The notes below the pieces were generated by a model. That model was not told where the DNA came from. It ran no database searches and saw only the letters and a program-made list of their open reading frames with translations. From NCBI GenBank assembly GCA_020631735.1, contig CM036162.1:89762401-89826400 (forward strand): a stretch of 64,000 nt of DNA. The letters are read 5' to 3'. The position numbers and the translations under genes were made by a program. The DNA is from Saccharum officinarum (Eukaryota > Streptophyta > Magnoliopsida > Poales > Poaceae). Shown here piece by piece: positions 44,468 through 55,727 of this stretch (the stretch's first letter is position 1; each line of letters opens with the position of its first letter).

Positions 44468-44818
44468 TGTAACAGAACCGACCAAATTATAAGAGCACAA
44501 GTACGAAAACAAGCACCGAAGCGCTCAAATTTTCAAACTTGAGCCCATATGATCCCGGTAGTCAATCGAAATCACGAAGGATTTCAAACCAAACTGCTTA
44601 CAACCAGGATCGCATCATTCAACATACACATCGTACGTTACATTTCACAAGTAGTTCTAAAATAAGTTTACACCACGGAGTAGCAAATATTACAAACCAA
44701 GTTTGAAAGTAGCGGAAGCATAACACACACACTAGTTAATTAAATACTGCCAGTCTGGATGATCGACATCCCGCAAAAGCATGAGGAAAGTACATAAAGA
44801 CGATCACGCCCTTGTGAT

Positions 44819-46325
44819 CTAGTCATCATCACCCGCAGGGTGGAGACACGTCTTGCAGAATCCCTGATAAAGCATGTCATCTGCAACAGGAGGGAATAAA
44901 CCCTGAGTACTGGAATGTACTCAGCTAGACTTACCCGTCGAAAACCAGAAATAAGATGACACCAAGGATTATGCAAGGCTTACACAAGAGGCTAGCTGAC
45001 ATAACATTTTTGCATAAAGGCATAAGTAATTGAAACTCTTATAACCTATACTAGCAGTTATTTTTAGCATTTACCTGTCATCTATCTTAGCACCTGTACT
45101 AAACATGCACTTGATTATAATCAAACAACATTATTATTATATCCATAGCAGGTATATCATTATGGCAACATTGTATCATTCCCTTAACCACCAGTTCATT
45201 TAATGAGTTCTACGTTGCCGCTGCTCAAGTCAAGTGCTCACTAACCGGGAGCGACGGCGATTCAAATCGAATTCCTATCCAGCTGGAGGGGTATTTCTAA
45301 CACTCACCGCGCAGGCCCCTGCCAGGGTCGCACAAGCCACCTTTTCATATGATTCAGGAATCGCGGGTCCGAATAATGTCGCGACCCCAAGGGCGACACT
45401 CTGCCAGGTGATAGGGACTCTAACCCCCCTTGGTCTCACGCCAATGTCCCCAAGCACATCCTTTCTCTCCTCCAAGAAGCAACCTACCATTCGATTCCCG
45501 GCCTGAACCACATTACTCGGCTTCGCGGTCGGAACGACTTATCTGGCTAACTAAGTGTTAGACTGCGTTCAACATGACTCAAGGACGTACAGCGAATCGG
45601 TCCTTAAACGACTCAGACGGGCATAGCTCCACACCCAAGACGTGAAGTGTCTTGCGGCTGTACTATCGAACTCCCGCCCGGTCTCAATTTCATTTTTAAG
45701 CATGGTTCCATCCACGATAGCCAAAAAGCCACTCGTGACTCCTTCCTACATCTCGCGGATGACCGGAAATCACCCGACTTCTACCGTACTAAGCAGGGCT
45801 AAGCATTGACACGTGCCTAAACCTAATGTAGGATTTAAGTACGATATCTGGACAAGGACAGGTACAATGCAGCAAGTGTTTTCATATAACTCCTAGAACT
45901 TAATGCAATAAACAATTAAAAGTACTCAAGATATATTTATAAAACGATGGGTTCAGCATGCACCGGGGCTTGCCTTTGAGAAAGGTTGCGGGCCGGTGGT
46001 CTGGACACTCAGGAAGGTCGTCTGCGGGCACTCCTTCGCCTGCTGGATCCTCGGGCTCCTGCTGCTCCTGGTCCTCCTTCGGAATCACAGGCTCGAATTC
46101 GAGGAGAGTTACCCCCTCCGGTGCACCTATTGCATGAATGCACAATAAATATAATGGATGCATAAATGGGTGCAACATGCTCGGAATGAAATGCATTTCA
46201 GAAATAAAATACTCTATTCAAGTTATTTTATTAGTACGTGCAAATCTCTTCTCCGGTGGAGAAGTACTTACCTAATCTACCCAACCTAAGATATAGTTGT
46301 TCCTCTTCGGTTAAGGCCCTAACAC
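44819..46325 (-). CDS. LTR-internal acidic peptide gene of element B, three last exons
   Basis: Minus-strand exons. 46325-46272: acceptor GTTTATTAG, donor GATTAG|GTAAGTAC; reads VRALTEEEQLYLRLGRL. 46126-45974: acceptor TGCAATAG, GC-type donor CAAAG|GCAAGC; reads APEGVTLLEFEPVIPKED, then an acidic Pro/Glu run. 44880-44819: acceptor CCTGTTGCAG; reads DMLYQGFCKTCLHPAGDDD and TAG. Exon lengths 54 and 153 plus phase keep the frame across both introns. Upstream exon or exons are probably in the GC-rich part (47560-48480). The entire unit is within the LTR and so occurs twice per element. Product unknown; Glu/Asp-rich with a CxxC pair near the C-terminus. Confidence 0.6.
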
Positions 46326-47559
46326 CTAATAAACACAAGAGTAACATTATTTAGGTTACCACAGTAAGTTATTCTGGACAGCAGCTCAAAGATCCTGACA
46401 TAACTGGAGAATCCCAACTCCAAAAGATATGATCTAAGACAATCTGGAAAGCTTATGAAATGCACCACAAATTGTTTTCAGACCACAGCACTTAATTCCA
46501 AAGTTTACCTAGTCGAAATTCCAAAGTTCCAGAATCTGTTCTCTCTAAACAGAGAGCAGTCAATTCTGGACTGTTACTTAAAACAGCAATAACTCCCAAA
46601 CTACTAAGCCAAATGCTCCCAAATTTTGACACCAGCTCATTTATAAGTTTTACTACAACTTTGGTATTTACAAGTTTTTCAGCAACCACCTTTATCCAAG
46701 GTCAAACCTAGAAATACTATCAGCTGTCCAGAAAACCTTAAATTGTAAAGGTTAAATATTTATTGATGTGACAAACATTCTCTAAGACCAAACTAATACT
46801 ACTACAAGTTCACAAATGTCACAAAAACACCAGAAAGTAAGGTGTGACTACCTAGAACATTTATTTATACTCATTTCTTATTTTACTTAATTAATTAGGT
46901 GGAATTTTAAACATATATGTAAACTGCTCCTAAAATTCTACAAAAATTATAGAGGACTCTTTGACCCAAAAAGAGACTACTGTAAAAATTTGAACTAAAT
47001 TTATTCAAAGGAACTCCCTACACAAAATTCACAAGCTAATAAGGCTGATTTTTGCATAAATAGGAAACCCTATTGAAAAGTGTCAAACAACAGATTTCAT
47101 ATTTTTCTTACACACTTTCATGTACCAAGACATTCTCCAAAAATTTATAAGAACATTGCACATGTAGAAAAATTACTAAAATTCCTTTAAGCATTTCCTA
47201 AAACAACAAGATAGCATTATAACTTGAAAAGTACTTAAGCACTGATGCCCAAATTTTTACCAGAGCTAGGGCTAGCATAGAGTAACCTACCCACCAAATT
47301 TCATGATTTATGGAACACTACAGCTCAAGTTATAAATTTAACAAATTTGCATGCATTCCAAAACACATTTAAAGGATCTATTAAATTCTTACAGAATTTA
47401 AACATCTCATGCCAGATCCATATTTTTCTAAAATACTACACATCATGTAGATCCTAACAAAGTTTATCTCATGATTTTTGGATCATTAAAACCCTAGATC
47501 TATATTTTTCCAACTTGTACAAAAATCAGTGACAAAATAATAAAAATGAATTTCATTTC

Positions 47560-48480
47560 GGATGAACTGGGCCGGCCCGGAAAACTCGGCCCACACACTC
47601 GCGCGCGCGCGGCCCGCTCAGCGCTCCCGCCCGCTCGCGACACTGACGGGCGGGCCCCCGCGGTCAGTGACCGGAGGTAGGGGAGGCGGAGACCCGCGAG
47701 CTCCGACGAGCTCGAGCTCGCCGGAGAAGAGCTCGCTCGGCCAATTGAGCACCGCCTCGTGTTCTCCGTCACCCGGTGCGTCGATTGGTGCTCATGGAAT
47801 GGATGGGGATGGGGTGGAAGGGGCTTGTCACCGCGAGCGGCGGCCGGTGATGTCCGGTGGCGGCGCACCGTCGCCGGTGAGGATGTACGGTGCGGTCTAG
47901 GCTCGGTACGAGCTTCACCGAAGCTAGGCGGATCCATTTTGCTAGGAAGGGAGGATGGAGAGAGACCCGAAGCACCCCGACCACGGTGAGGTCCCATGGC
48001 GGGCTCCGGCGACCTCTCGGAGACGGGGAAGAAAGCAATGCGGCTCACCTTGAGTCAAATCGCGGGCTTCGGTGGGTCAAGGGGATGGAGGGTGGTGAGG
48101 CGGAGGGATTGGCGAGGTCTGGCGGCCGGTGATGCGGTGTAGCTCGCGCTTGAGCTCGCCGGAGAAGAACGGCAATGGCGGCTCGGTTTCGGTATTTTTG
48201 GCAACTGGAAGAGAGGGGGCGGAGGAATGGAGGCCGGCTCGCGCGTCGAGGCGTCTTGAAGGCGTCGCGGCCTGACTGGTGGGGCCAGGGCCGGCGTACG
48301 GGCGCCACCGCGCCTCCACGCGTCGACGACGGCCTGCGGCCGGTCGGCCACTCCCCCGGCTGACGAAACTGAATCGGGTGAATGGTGACATCGATGACCG
48401 ACTGACAGAGCGACTTCCACGATGATTATCTCCCAAACCGGTTCGAATTAGTCGAAGATGATTACACCAATTTTGTAGAG
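47560..48480 (-). other. GC-rich core of the B LTR, probable promoter and first exon region
   Basis: Abrupt G+C increase within an AT-rich LTR, at the same relative place as the GC-rich segment with TATA box in element A (27650-28600). Open frames exist on both strands and cannot be trusted. No clear TATA box found here. Confidence 0.4.
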
Positions 48481-49273
48481 CTACATGAGGTCTACAAGTT
48501 TGTCAATTGGAGTTTGGGCTGGTTCGGCCTAGATTTGAAACTACAGAGCTCCAAAGTGGTGCCCCTTGAAACTGAAATGCAGTTTCAGAGATAACGCCGA
48601 CTGAAACCCTAACTTCTTGACACTATATCTCCTAAACTATTGAGAACCAGGTGATGGTGATATTGACAATGTTGTAGAGCTATGTGTGGACAACAACTTT
48701 GTCAATTGGCTCAAAGACTGGTTTGGCCTGGTTTGCAAACTAAAAGCTCCTAAAGTAGGCATCAGTAAAACTGTAGGGTCAGATTCCAGACTTAGAAAAA
48801 TTCTAAGTCTTGGAGCTACCTCTCTAACTGACTTGTGGGCCACTTTTGAGCATGTTAGGGTCAATTTCATGAGATGGTCATATTGAGACTTTTGTTCCAC
48901 ATGAATTTCTTTACAACTTTGCTTAAGGGTGCTCCTCCATGCAAGATTTCTAAATTAGACTTTTTAATTGGTCAAACTAGAGCCTTCTAGGGTCAAATGG
49001 TGGTCAAACTTCTCTTGGAGGGCAATTTTGTAATTTTGGTCAACATGAACCTTGTTCCAAATGTTACCCTAAGTATAACTAAGGTGTTGTAGGTCATGAT
49101 TGGCTACCTTACCTTTTTGTTACACCAACTATCAAATACTTCATGAAATAATTCAAATAAACCCCAGAACAATCACATGTGTTGCATCACATGAAATAAC
49201 AAACATGAATGATGCATGCTTATGCTTATGCAAATGCAATTGCAATGCAATTAAGGACTAAACACTTGAAGTG

Positions 49274-52200
49274 TTACAGCCCTCCCCCCTTATAAAAATC
49301 TCGTCCCGAGATTTGGAAAGCGTACCATTTTTCATATAATTCTTTATAACCATCCCGTAAATAGTCTTCCCGTTCCCATGTGGCGTCACTTTCACTACCC
49401 TGATTACTCCACATTACTTTATACCACTTAACCACTTTGCTTCTAGTCACTCGTTCCTGAGTATCGATCACTCGGACTGGCTTTTCTTCGTAAGTTAGAT
49501 CGGATTCCAGCCTGATATCTCCTAAAGGGACTCTTTCCTCAGGAACTCGAAGACACTTTTTGAGCTGAGATACATGGAAGACGTTGAATATGGCACTCAT
49601 TTCTGGAGGTAACTGGATTTTATACGCAACAGCTCCACTCTTGCCTATGATCTGGAAAGGACCCACGTATCTTGGCGCAAGTTTCCGCTTAACACCAAAA
49701 CGTTGGACACTCTTCATTGGAGAAACTTTCAGATACACGAAGTCTCCAACTTCAAACTCGAGTGGTTTTCTACGACGATCAGCATAACTTTTCTGTCTAG
49801 CTTGGGCTGCAGCCATATGTTTTTGGATGGTACGGACTTGTTCCTCGGCTTTCTGGACAAAATCAATGCCATAATACCTTCTTTCCCCAGCTTCTACCCA
49901 GTTTAGTGGAGTTCGATACTTTCGACCGTACAAAGCTTCGAATGGGGCCATCTTAATACTCTCTTGATAACTGTTATTGTACGAGAATTCGGCTAAAGGT
50001 AACCATTTTTCCCAAGAACCCTTGGATGAAATGACGCATGCTCGCAACAGATCTTCCAAGATTTGGTTAACTCGTTCTGTCTGACCCGATGTCTGGGGGT
50101 GATAAGCAGAGCTTCTCACTAACTTGGTTCCCAGAAGGTGATGCAAGTGCTCCCAAAAGCGAGCAGTGAACTGGGGACCACGGTCAGAAACGATAGTACG
50201 AGGTATCCCATGAAGCCGGACTATCTGATTGAAGTACAACTCAGCATAGTCAGTGGGACGATAGTCCACTCTCACTGGGATGAAGTGAGCTGATTTGGTC
50301 AAACGATCAACAATTACCCAAATAGAGTTATGATTTTTGACAGTAGGAGGAAGTCCGACAATGAAATCCATACTTATCTCTTCCCATTTCCAGCCTGGAA
50401 TGGAAAGTGGCTGAAGTAGCCCAGCTTTCATGTGCACAGCTTTAACTCTGCAACAGGTGTCACATCTAGCAACATATGCAGCTATCTCTTTCCGCATCTT
50501 GGTCCACCAATAAAGTGGCTTCAAATCATAATACATCTTATTACTACCAGGATGGATGGACAACTTGGACGAATGTGCTTCGGACAGGATCTGATCTCTA
50601 AGCTCTCGGTCCTTAGGTACCACTAACCTATCCTTAAACCACAGCACACCTTCGTCATCTAACCTGAAATGCTTAGTCTCTCCTTCATTCATCTTCCGTT
50701 TTATGTGAAAGATACCCGGATCAGTCTTTTGGAGCTCAATAATTCTGCTTTTGAGAGTACAACTGACAGTGATGTTGTACAAGACTGCCGGATGTAACAG
50801 GCGAGATCGGTGAAAATCAGTTTCAATTAAGGAATGGCAATGAGACTTACGGCTTAAAGCGTCCGCAACCACATTTGCCTTGCCTGGGTGATAGTGTACT
50901 TGAAGATTATAATCTTTAATCAACTCGAGCCATCTTCTCTGACGCATATTTAGCTCGGGTTGGGTGAAGATGTATTTGAGGCTTTTGTGGTCTGTATAGA
51001 TATTGCAGACATTGCCCAGTAGATAATGCCGCCATACCTTCAAAGCATGAACAACTGCGGCCAGTTCTAAGTCATGCGTTGGATAATTCACCTCATGCTT
51101 CCGAAGTTGCCGCGAGGTATATGCAATTACTCGGCCTTCCTGCATCAAAACGCCTCCCAAACCTATGCCTGAGGCATCACAATAAACATCAAATGGTTTC
51201 TCGATATTCGGTTGTGCCAAAACCGGAGCCGAGGTTAGGAGGGTTCGCAGTTGGTGAAAAGCCGCATCACACTCAGGAGTCCAGACAAACCTGGTGTCTT
51301 TTTGCAGCAACCGAGTCATTGGCTTGGCTATTTTAGAGAAATCCGGGATGAAGCGACGATAATAGCCAGCCAAACCAAGAAAACTTCGGACCTCGTGAAC
51401 CGAGATAGGAGCCTTCCAGTTTAGTACTTCCTGTACCTTGGCGAGGTCCACCATAATTCCTCCATCGGACAACACATGCCCAAGGAAAGGTACTTCACGA
51501 AGCCAGAATTCGCACTTACTGAACTTTGCATAAAGTTGATGTTCACGCAGTCTTGTGAGGACTATACGCAGATGTTCAGCGTGATCCTCCTCATTCACAG
51601 AATATACCAGGATGTCATCAATAAATACCACCACAAACTTGTCCAATTCAGGCATAAATACTGAATTCATCAAGTACATGAAGTGTGCGGGGGCATTTGT
51701 CAAGCCGAAAGACATAACAAGATACTCATAAAGACCGTATCTGGTAGAAAAGGCTGTCTTTGGAACATCTTCCGGGCGAATTTTAATTTGATGGTAGCCA
51801 GATCTTAGATCGGTCTTGGAGAAAACTTTAGCTTTAGACAACTGATCGAACAAGATGTCGATTCGCGGTAGAGGGTACTTATTTTTGACAGTGACTGCAT
51901 TGAGAGGTCTATAATCTACGCACATCCGCAACGACTGATCCTTCTTCTTTACAAAGATAGCAGGACATCCCCACGGCGATGAACTAGGACGAATCAACCC
52001 CTTCTTCAAAAGTTCATTCAATTGCACCTTAAGTTCAGCTAACTCATTTGGAGGCATCCTATAGGGTCTCCTAGAGATGGGTGCGGTGCCAGGCAACAAC
52101 TCGATTTTAAACTCCACATCCCGATCCGGAGGGAGTCCCGGCAATTCATCGGGAAAAACGTCCGGAAATTCATTTACTACGGAAATTTCAGCCAACGCCT

Positions 52201-52750
52201 TTGCTTGCACAGCATGAATTTCCCCCGACAATTCAACCTTTCTGGGAAGTTGTACTAGAAAACCCTTTTGATCTGTAGGATCTCTGAGCATAACTACCCG
52301 AGCGGATGTGTCAATGAGTACCCCATTCTGACTCATCCAATTCATGCCCAAGATAACATCTATGTCTAAACCAGGTAAAACCAATAGGGCAAGCGAATAA
52401 CTTCGCCCTTCTATCTCAAACTTAAGGTTCCCCACTACTTTGTTTGTGGAAATATTCCCACTTGCAGCGCTAATACAATAACCCACACCTTCAACAGTAT
52501 GCAACTTGTGTGCAAATTTAGATGCAAACTTAGGACTGATAAAGGAATGCGAAGCACCTGAATCAAAAAGTACCACTGCGGGGTGTTGGTCAACTAGAAA
52601 CTTACCAGCGGTGACCACCTCACCAGATGGAATTTCCTCAATGCTGTTATAATGGGCGTGTCCCTGACGACTACCTTGGTTGACATTTTTCTTAGGGTAC
52701 GGACAGTTCCGGGCCCAATGACCTGGCTTGTTGCAATTCCAGCAAGGCAT
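49274..52750 (-). CDS. Element B pol: zinc knuckle, protease, RT, RNase H, integrase, chromodomain
   Basis: 1158 codons open from MPCWNC. Zinc knuckle C3-x2-C6-x4-H11-x4-C16. Protease DSGAS at 63-67. RT about 225-400 with FIDDIL near 375. RNase H from YCDASG near 521. Integrase zinc-binding region near 735, then D (SMDFIVG, about 792), D (VSDRGPQF, about 853) and E ([12 protein letters not shown], about 892). GPY-like [10 protein letters not shown], and a chromodomain at about 1093-1145 ([14 protein letters not shown]… [11 protein letters not shown]… ATWEREDYL). The chromodomain targets integration, in known chromoviruses towards H3K9-methylated chromatin. The stop TAA (49274-49276) is formed by the first bases of the 3' LTR. 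The true polyprotein should start in gag; the two are out of frame by one base (see 52828). The enzyme domains look intact. Confidence 0.92.
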   Translation of the reverse strand: MPCWNCNKPGHWARNCPYPKKNVNQGSRQGHAHYNSIEEIPSGEVVTAGKFLVDQHPAVVLFDSGASHSFISPKFASKFAHKLHTVEGVGYCISAASGNISTNKVVGNLKFEIEGRSYSLALLVLPGLDIDVILGMNWMSQNGVLIDTSARVVMLRDPTDQKGFLVQLPRKVELSGEIHAVQAKALAEISVVNEFPDVFPDELPGLPPDRDVEFKIELLPGTAPISRRPYRMPPNELAELKVQLNELLKKGLIRPSSSPWGCPAIFVKKKDQSLRMCVDYRPLNAVTVKNKYPLPRIDILFDQLSKAKVFSKTDLRSGYHQIKIRPEDVPKTAFSTRYGLYEYLVMSFGLTNAPAHFMYLMNSVFMPELDKFVVVFIDDILVYSVNEEDHAEHLRIVLTRLREHQLYAKFSKCEFWLREVPFLGHVLSDGGIMVDLAKVQEVLNWKAPISVHEVRSFLGLAGYYRRFIPDFSKIAKPMTRLLQKDTRFVWTPECDAAFHQLRTLLTSAPVLAQPNIEKPFDVYCDASGIGLGGVLMQEGRVIAYTSRQLRKHEVNYPTHDLELAAVVHALKVWRHYLLGNVCNIYTDHKSLKYIFTQPELNMRQRRWLELIKDYNLQVHYHPGKANVVADALSRKSHCHSLIETDFHRSRLLHPAVLYNITVSCTLKSRIIELQKTDPGIFHIKRKMNEGETKHFRLDDEGVLWFKDRLVVPKDRELRDQILSEAHSSKLSIHPGSNKMYYDLKPLYWWTKMRKEIAAYVARCDTCCRVKAVHMKAGLLQPLSIPGWKWEEISMDFIVGLPPTVKNHNSIWVIVDRLTKSAHFIPVRVDYRPTDYAELYFNQIVRLHGIPRTIVSDRGPQFTARFWEHLHHLLGTKLVRSSAYHPQTSGQTERVNQILEDLLRACVISSKGSWEKWLPLAEFSYNNSYQESIKMAPFEALYGRKYRTPLNWVEAGERRYYGIDFVQKAEEQVRTIQKHMAAAQARQKSYADRRRKPLEFEVGDFVYLKVSPMKSVQRFGVKRKLAPRYVGPFQIIGKSGAVAYKIQLPPEMSAIFNVFHVSQLKKCLRVPEERVPLGDIRLESDLTYEEKPVRVIDTQERVTRSKVVKWYKVMWSNQGSESDATWEREDYLRDGYKELYEKWYAFQISGRDFYKGGGL

Positions 52751-53679
52751 ATTGCTAGGAGGAACACTAGAGCTGCTCTGTCCAGAAGTCCCCTTTGGCA
52801 GAGCGACGGTATAAGCCTTACGGAACCCGTTTTTGCAGCAGGCTTCTTCTGCGGCGGACGGAACTTTGTATTCTGAGCAGGTGGGCGAGGGGAAGACCTC
52901 GGTGCCGCTGAGGCCCTTGACTGAGAAGCACTTGCCTCAAGGGCCCTTTTACGGCTCTTAGAGGCAGAATAAATAGTATTGTTGTTCTCCTGGGTCAAAG
53001 CATCGCTGATGAAATCATTGAAAGTAGTACATTTGCTAGTGCCCATAGTTTTCATCAGTTTTGGGCCGAGGCCCCTTTTGAAGCTAGCAATCTTTTTGGC
53101 ATCGGTATCCACAAACTCTGTGGCATACCTTGCCAGGTTGTTGAAGGACTGCAAGTATTCAGTCAAGCTTTTGTTTCCTTGCGACAACCTCATAAACTCT
53201 GTGTGCTTGATTGCCATAAGACCGGGAGGGATATAATTTCCCCGGAATGCCGCCTTAAACTGATCCCAAGCAATCGGGACATTGGCAGGCAGTGTGGAAC
53301 GATAGTGGCTCCACCAAATGCCCGCCGGACCATGCAACTGATGGGAAGCATACTCAGTTTTCAGCTCATCAGTTAGGCGTAGCAGACGAAACTTTTGTTC
53401 AATGGTATTCAACCACTCGTCAGCCTGCAGTGGTTCTTCCGCTTCCTTGAAGAGCGGGGGCTTTGTATCCAGAAAGTCCTTGAAATCGCTGTACTGATTT
53501 GGCTCTGGGCCCTGGCGGCCATGACGAGCCTCTCGATTAGCCAGTTGGCGCATGGCGTCAGCCAACATACGCTGCCCCTCAACCACTGATTGCATCAACT
53601 CGGCCGGAGTAGGTGGTGGCGGAGGGGGCGGCTGTTCCTCCTCCTCATTTCCACGACCCCGGCGTAGATTGTACGACAT
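52594..53679 (-). CDS. Element B gag
   Basis: Starts at the ATG at 53677-53679 ([15 protein letters not shown]), directly after an acceptor-like TTTTGCAG. An in-frame ATG two codons upstream exists but lies across that site. Pro-rich linker, then a retrotransposon gag domain ([12 protein letters not shown]…, [35 protein letters not shown]), PF03732 type, and a basic/Ser-rich tail. Near 52828 the reading frame leaves the one that continues into the zinc knuckle; residues after KPAAKTG are out-of-frame translation of pol sequence. A one-base indel is the likely cause, either mutation or sequencing error. Confidence 0.85.
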   Translation of the reverse strand: MSYNLRRGRGNEEEEQPPPPPPPTPAELMQSVVEGQRMLADAMRQLANREARHGRQGPEPNQYSDFKDFLDTKPPLFKEAEEPLQADEWLNTIEQKFRLLRLTDELKTEYASHQLHGPAGIWWSHYRSTLPANVPIAWDQFKAAFRGNYIPPGLMAIKHTEFMRLSQGNKSLTEYLQSFNNLARYATEFVDTDAKKIASFKRGLGPKLMKTMGTSKCTTFNDFISDALTQENNNTIYSASKSRKRALEASASQSRASAAPRSSPRPPAQNTKFRPPQKKPAAKTGSVRLIPSLCQRGLLDRAALVFLLAICLAGIATSQVIGPGTVRTLRKMSTKVVVRDTPIITALRKFHLVRWSPLVSF

Positions 53680-54337
53680 CTGCAAAATGCATAGCCAATG
53701 AGCACTGACGATGTGGGAAATTTGTAGATGAATTATTGCGAAATGTCAATCTGACTGTATGAATAGATTTCTCATAATAATTAAGGCACAATAATTCATC
53801 GCAACCGCACAATCCATTCTAGCGCATCATTTGACGAGATCATACTTGGTAATCCAACAAGATGCTCTTTGTTAAAGGCTCACTCACAGGGAGCACAACG
53901 GTTACCGGACCGTTTACGTTGCTATCTACGTGATTTTTGACCTTTTGCACGGTACTTGGATTCGATCTCAAGATTTTTAGTTGACTGTGAAAGGCTACTT
54001 CAAACTGACCACAAAGAGACTCCTCAATGAAGAGTTCCATGGTGGATCATGACTAGCCACCTCGATACCTGCGCGTGCCAAGCAGCACAGCCTTATGTCG
54101 CGCGCCATAGGAGGCCCTCGGTTTCGTCGCGGCACCGAAGGGTGCTAATCGTGACACCATCATCGAACGCAACATAATAAGACATCAAGTTGTGATCGAA
54201 ATTAACAGGTTCAAACTATATTCAGAAGACATACGGTTCAACCTTACATCCCCAAAGTCAAGTTATTACAAGGCCTCACTCCTTCACAGGGAGGGCACAA
54301 AAGACGATCCTAACATTATAGGCACGTGATGACTACT
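53680..54337 (-). other. Spacer between H3-tail ORF and gag (possible intron)
   Basis: Non-coding, ends at the gag side with TTTTGCAG directly before the gag ATG, as an intron would. Confidence 0.45.
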
Positions 54338-54952
54338 CTAAGCATCATCCTCCGAGTCAGTGTCAAGGATCTCCCCGCCGTCCTCATCACTGACAGGCTC
54401 TAACTCCTCGTCTTCTTCTTCTTCTGGCTCTTCCTCTGGTGCTTCTGCAGGTGGGGCATCCTGTGGTCCATCAACCTCCACTTCATCATCATCCTCAGCC
54501 ATGAAGATTCCCGAACCCATGTCATCATCGACGTTGTTGTTTCGAGGCAGCAGGGGATTAAGCTGGTTATTCAGACGGTGCACTTCTTCATGAAGGTTGT
54601 CATTGTATTCTTCAGCATTTTCTAACTGTTGCTCGAGCTCAAACTGGCGAGCCCTCAGAACATTCTCTTCGTGCCAGGCTTCATCCCTCTGTTCCATCAC
54701 ACGGACCAACATGCGTTGACAGTTGCGATTTGCCACTGTCAACCTCTGGACTGCAAGCGTTTCTTGATCACGATCATGAATCACTTGTTCTAGTTGTTGC
54801 CGTGCTGCATTCCTGGCAGCAGTCACTTCAGCCAACTCTGCCCTCAGCCTTTCCACCTCAGTAGGCTCAGGGCGGGGCTCACGTGGAGCGAGCTGGTGAC
54901 GCGGTGCCCTACCCCCAGTGGACTTACGAGCGGTCCTCTTGGTACGTGCCAT
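54338..54952 (-). CDS. Element B accessory ORF: histone H3-tail mimic + coiled coil + acidic tail
   Basis: 204 aa from the ATG at 54950-54952, directly after an acceptor-like TGCTACAG. Four more codons (MLLQ) are open upstream but would cross that site. Residues after the initiator Met read ARTKRTARKSTGGRAPRHQ…, identical to canonical H3 at 18 of positions 1-21; differences are Q5R, K14R and K18H, followed by P22 and R23. K4, R8, K9, S10, T11 and R17 are kept. Residues about 35-130 form a Leu/Glu/Arg-rich coiled coil (TEVERLRAELAEVTAARNAA…). Residues about 145-204 are strongly acidic, ending DTDSEDDA. It sits between PBS and gag in the same sense as gag-pol. The histone-fold is absent, so it is not a histone. 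The codons also resemble plant H3 genes, which suggests capture. Function is unknown; a chromatin decoy or reader-binding role is inference. Confidence 0.85.
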   Translation of the reverse strand: MARTKRTARKSTGGRAPRHQLAPREPRPEPTEVERLRAELAEVTAARNAARQQLEQVIHDRDQETLAVQRLTVANRNCQRMLVRVMEQRDEAWHEENVLRARQFELEQQLENAEEYNDNLHEEVHRLNNQLNPLLPRNNNVDDDMGSGIFMAEDDDEVEVDGPQDAPPAEAPEEEPEEEEDEELEPVSDEDGGEILDTDSEDDA

Positions 54953-55713
54953 CTGTAGCAACAAGATAAGATACGACTTAAAGTGAGGATCATTTAGGGG
55001 ATACGAAATTTAATTTAGTCGGGAGTACTGAAATTTTTAAGGAGGGAGTAAATGATATGTATGATATAATTAAACATGATGCATGCACGTTCCGTACGCC
55101 CTCTCACCTTAGTAGAAACCTAAAGTTCTAACGCTAGGCGGTGGCATACATACGTTCTCTCATATAAGCGAAACTATCGGTCTACTCGTTACGCTGTTAG
55201 TGTACCTGCAGAAAATTTCATTGCAGCCCAACAATTCCCAAATATCACACAAGAAAGCAGTAAACTAAATACTTTCCATATACACATCCCCGATGTATAT
55301 ATTTCAGTATCAAAGCTACCCGATGATAAGATGCCCACAATTAAGTGTTTTTACATAGTTACATGGTTTAAACATGTAAAGATGTAAGTCACCAAAACTA
55401 CTCTCCCCTAGACCGCCGGTTGGACGATCATGCTCTCACAACTCACACTTACCAGAGCGTCGAGGTAATTGATCCATACATTACCACCCAAGTGGATGGC
55501 ATCCATACAATATCACGCCGTATGGACGACGAAACAAAAACAAACAAGGCCCCCAAGTTAGTCTTTATAATAAGCTACCTAAGAGTCCTTATTTGGGCTA
55601 AGGGATGTGATCACTGGCATACCTAAAAATAATTTTTAGTGTTTTAACCCTTTTTCATAATCAAATATTTTTTGTTTTTAAATACTCGTATGATGTTTTT
55701 AATGTTGAATTAT
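54953..55713 (-). other. Element B leader between PBS and H3-tail ORF
   Basis: About 760 bp, AT-rich, without ORF. Ends TTGTTGCTACAG before the ATG, resembling a 3' splice site. Confidence 0.5.
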
Positions 55714-55725
55714 GCTCCGATACCA
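55714..55725 (-). other. Primer-binding site of element B
   Basis: Minus strand TGGTATCGGAGC, one base from the initiator-Met PBS, two bases inside the 5' LTR. Confidence 0.8.
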
Positions 55726-55727
55726 GC

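Larger units (their letters stand above)
44468..49278 (-). repeat. 3' LTR of element B, 4.8 kb
   Basis: Bounded by TGTAACAGAACCG (left) and …GTGTTACA (right) on the plus strand. AT-rich outer parts and a GC-rich core (47560-48480). Holds the three-exon LTR-internal gene. Confidence 0.85.

Noticed and set aside
53840..54040. 66-codon minus ORF between H3-tail ORF and gag
   Set aside because: No domain and no splice or start context. The region behaves as spacer or intron.
54338..54964. H3-like ORF as a true histone H3 or H3 pseudogene
   Set aside because: Only the first ~23 residues match. The histone fold is absent and is replaced by a coiled coil and acidic tail, and the ORF lies inside a retroelement between PBS and gag.
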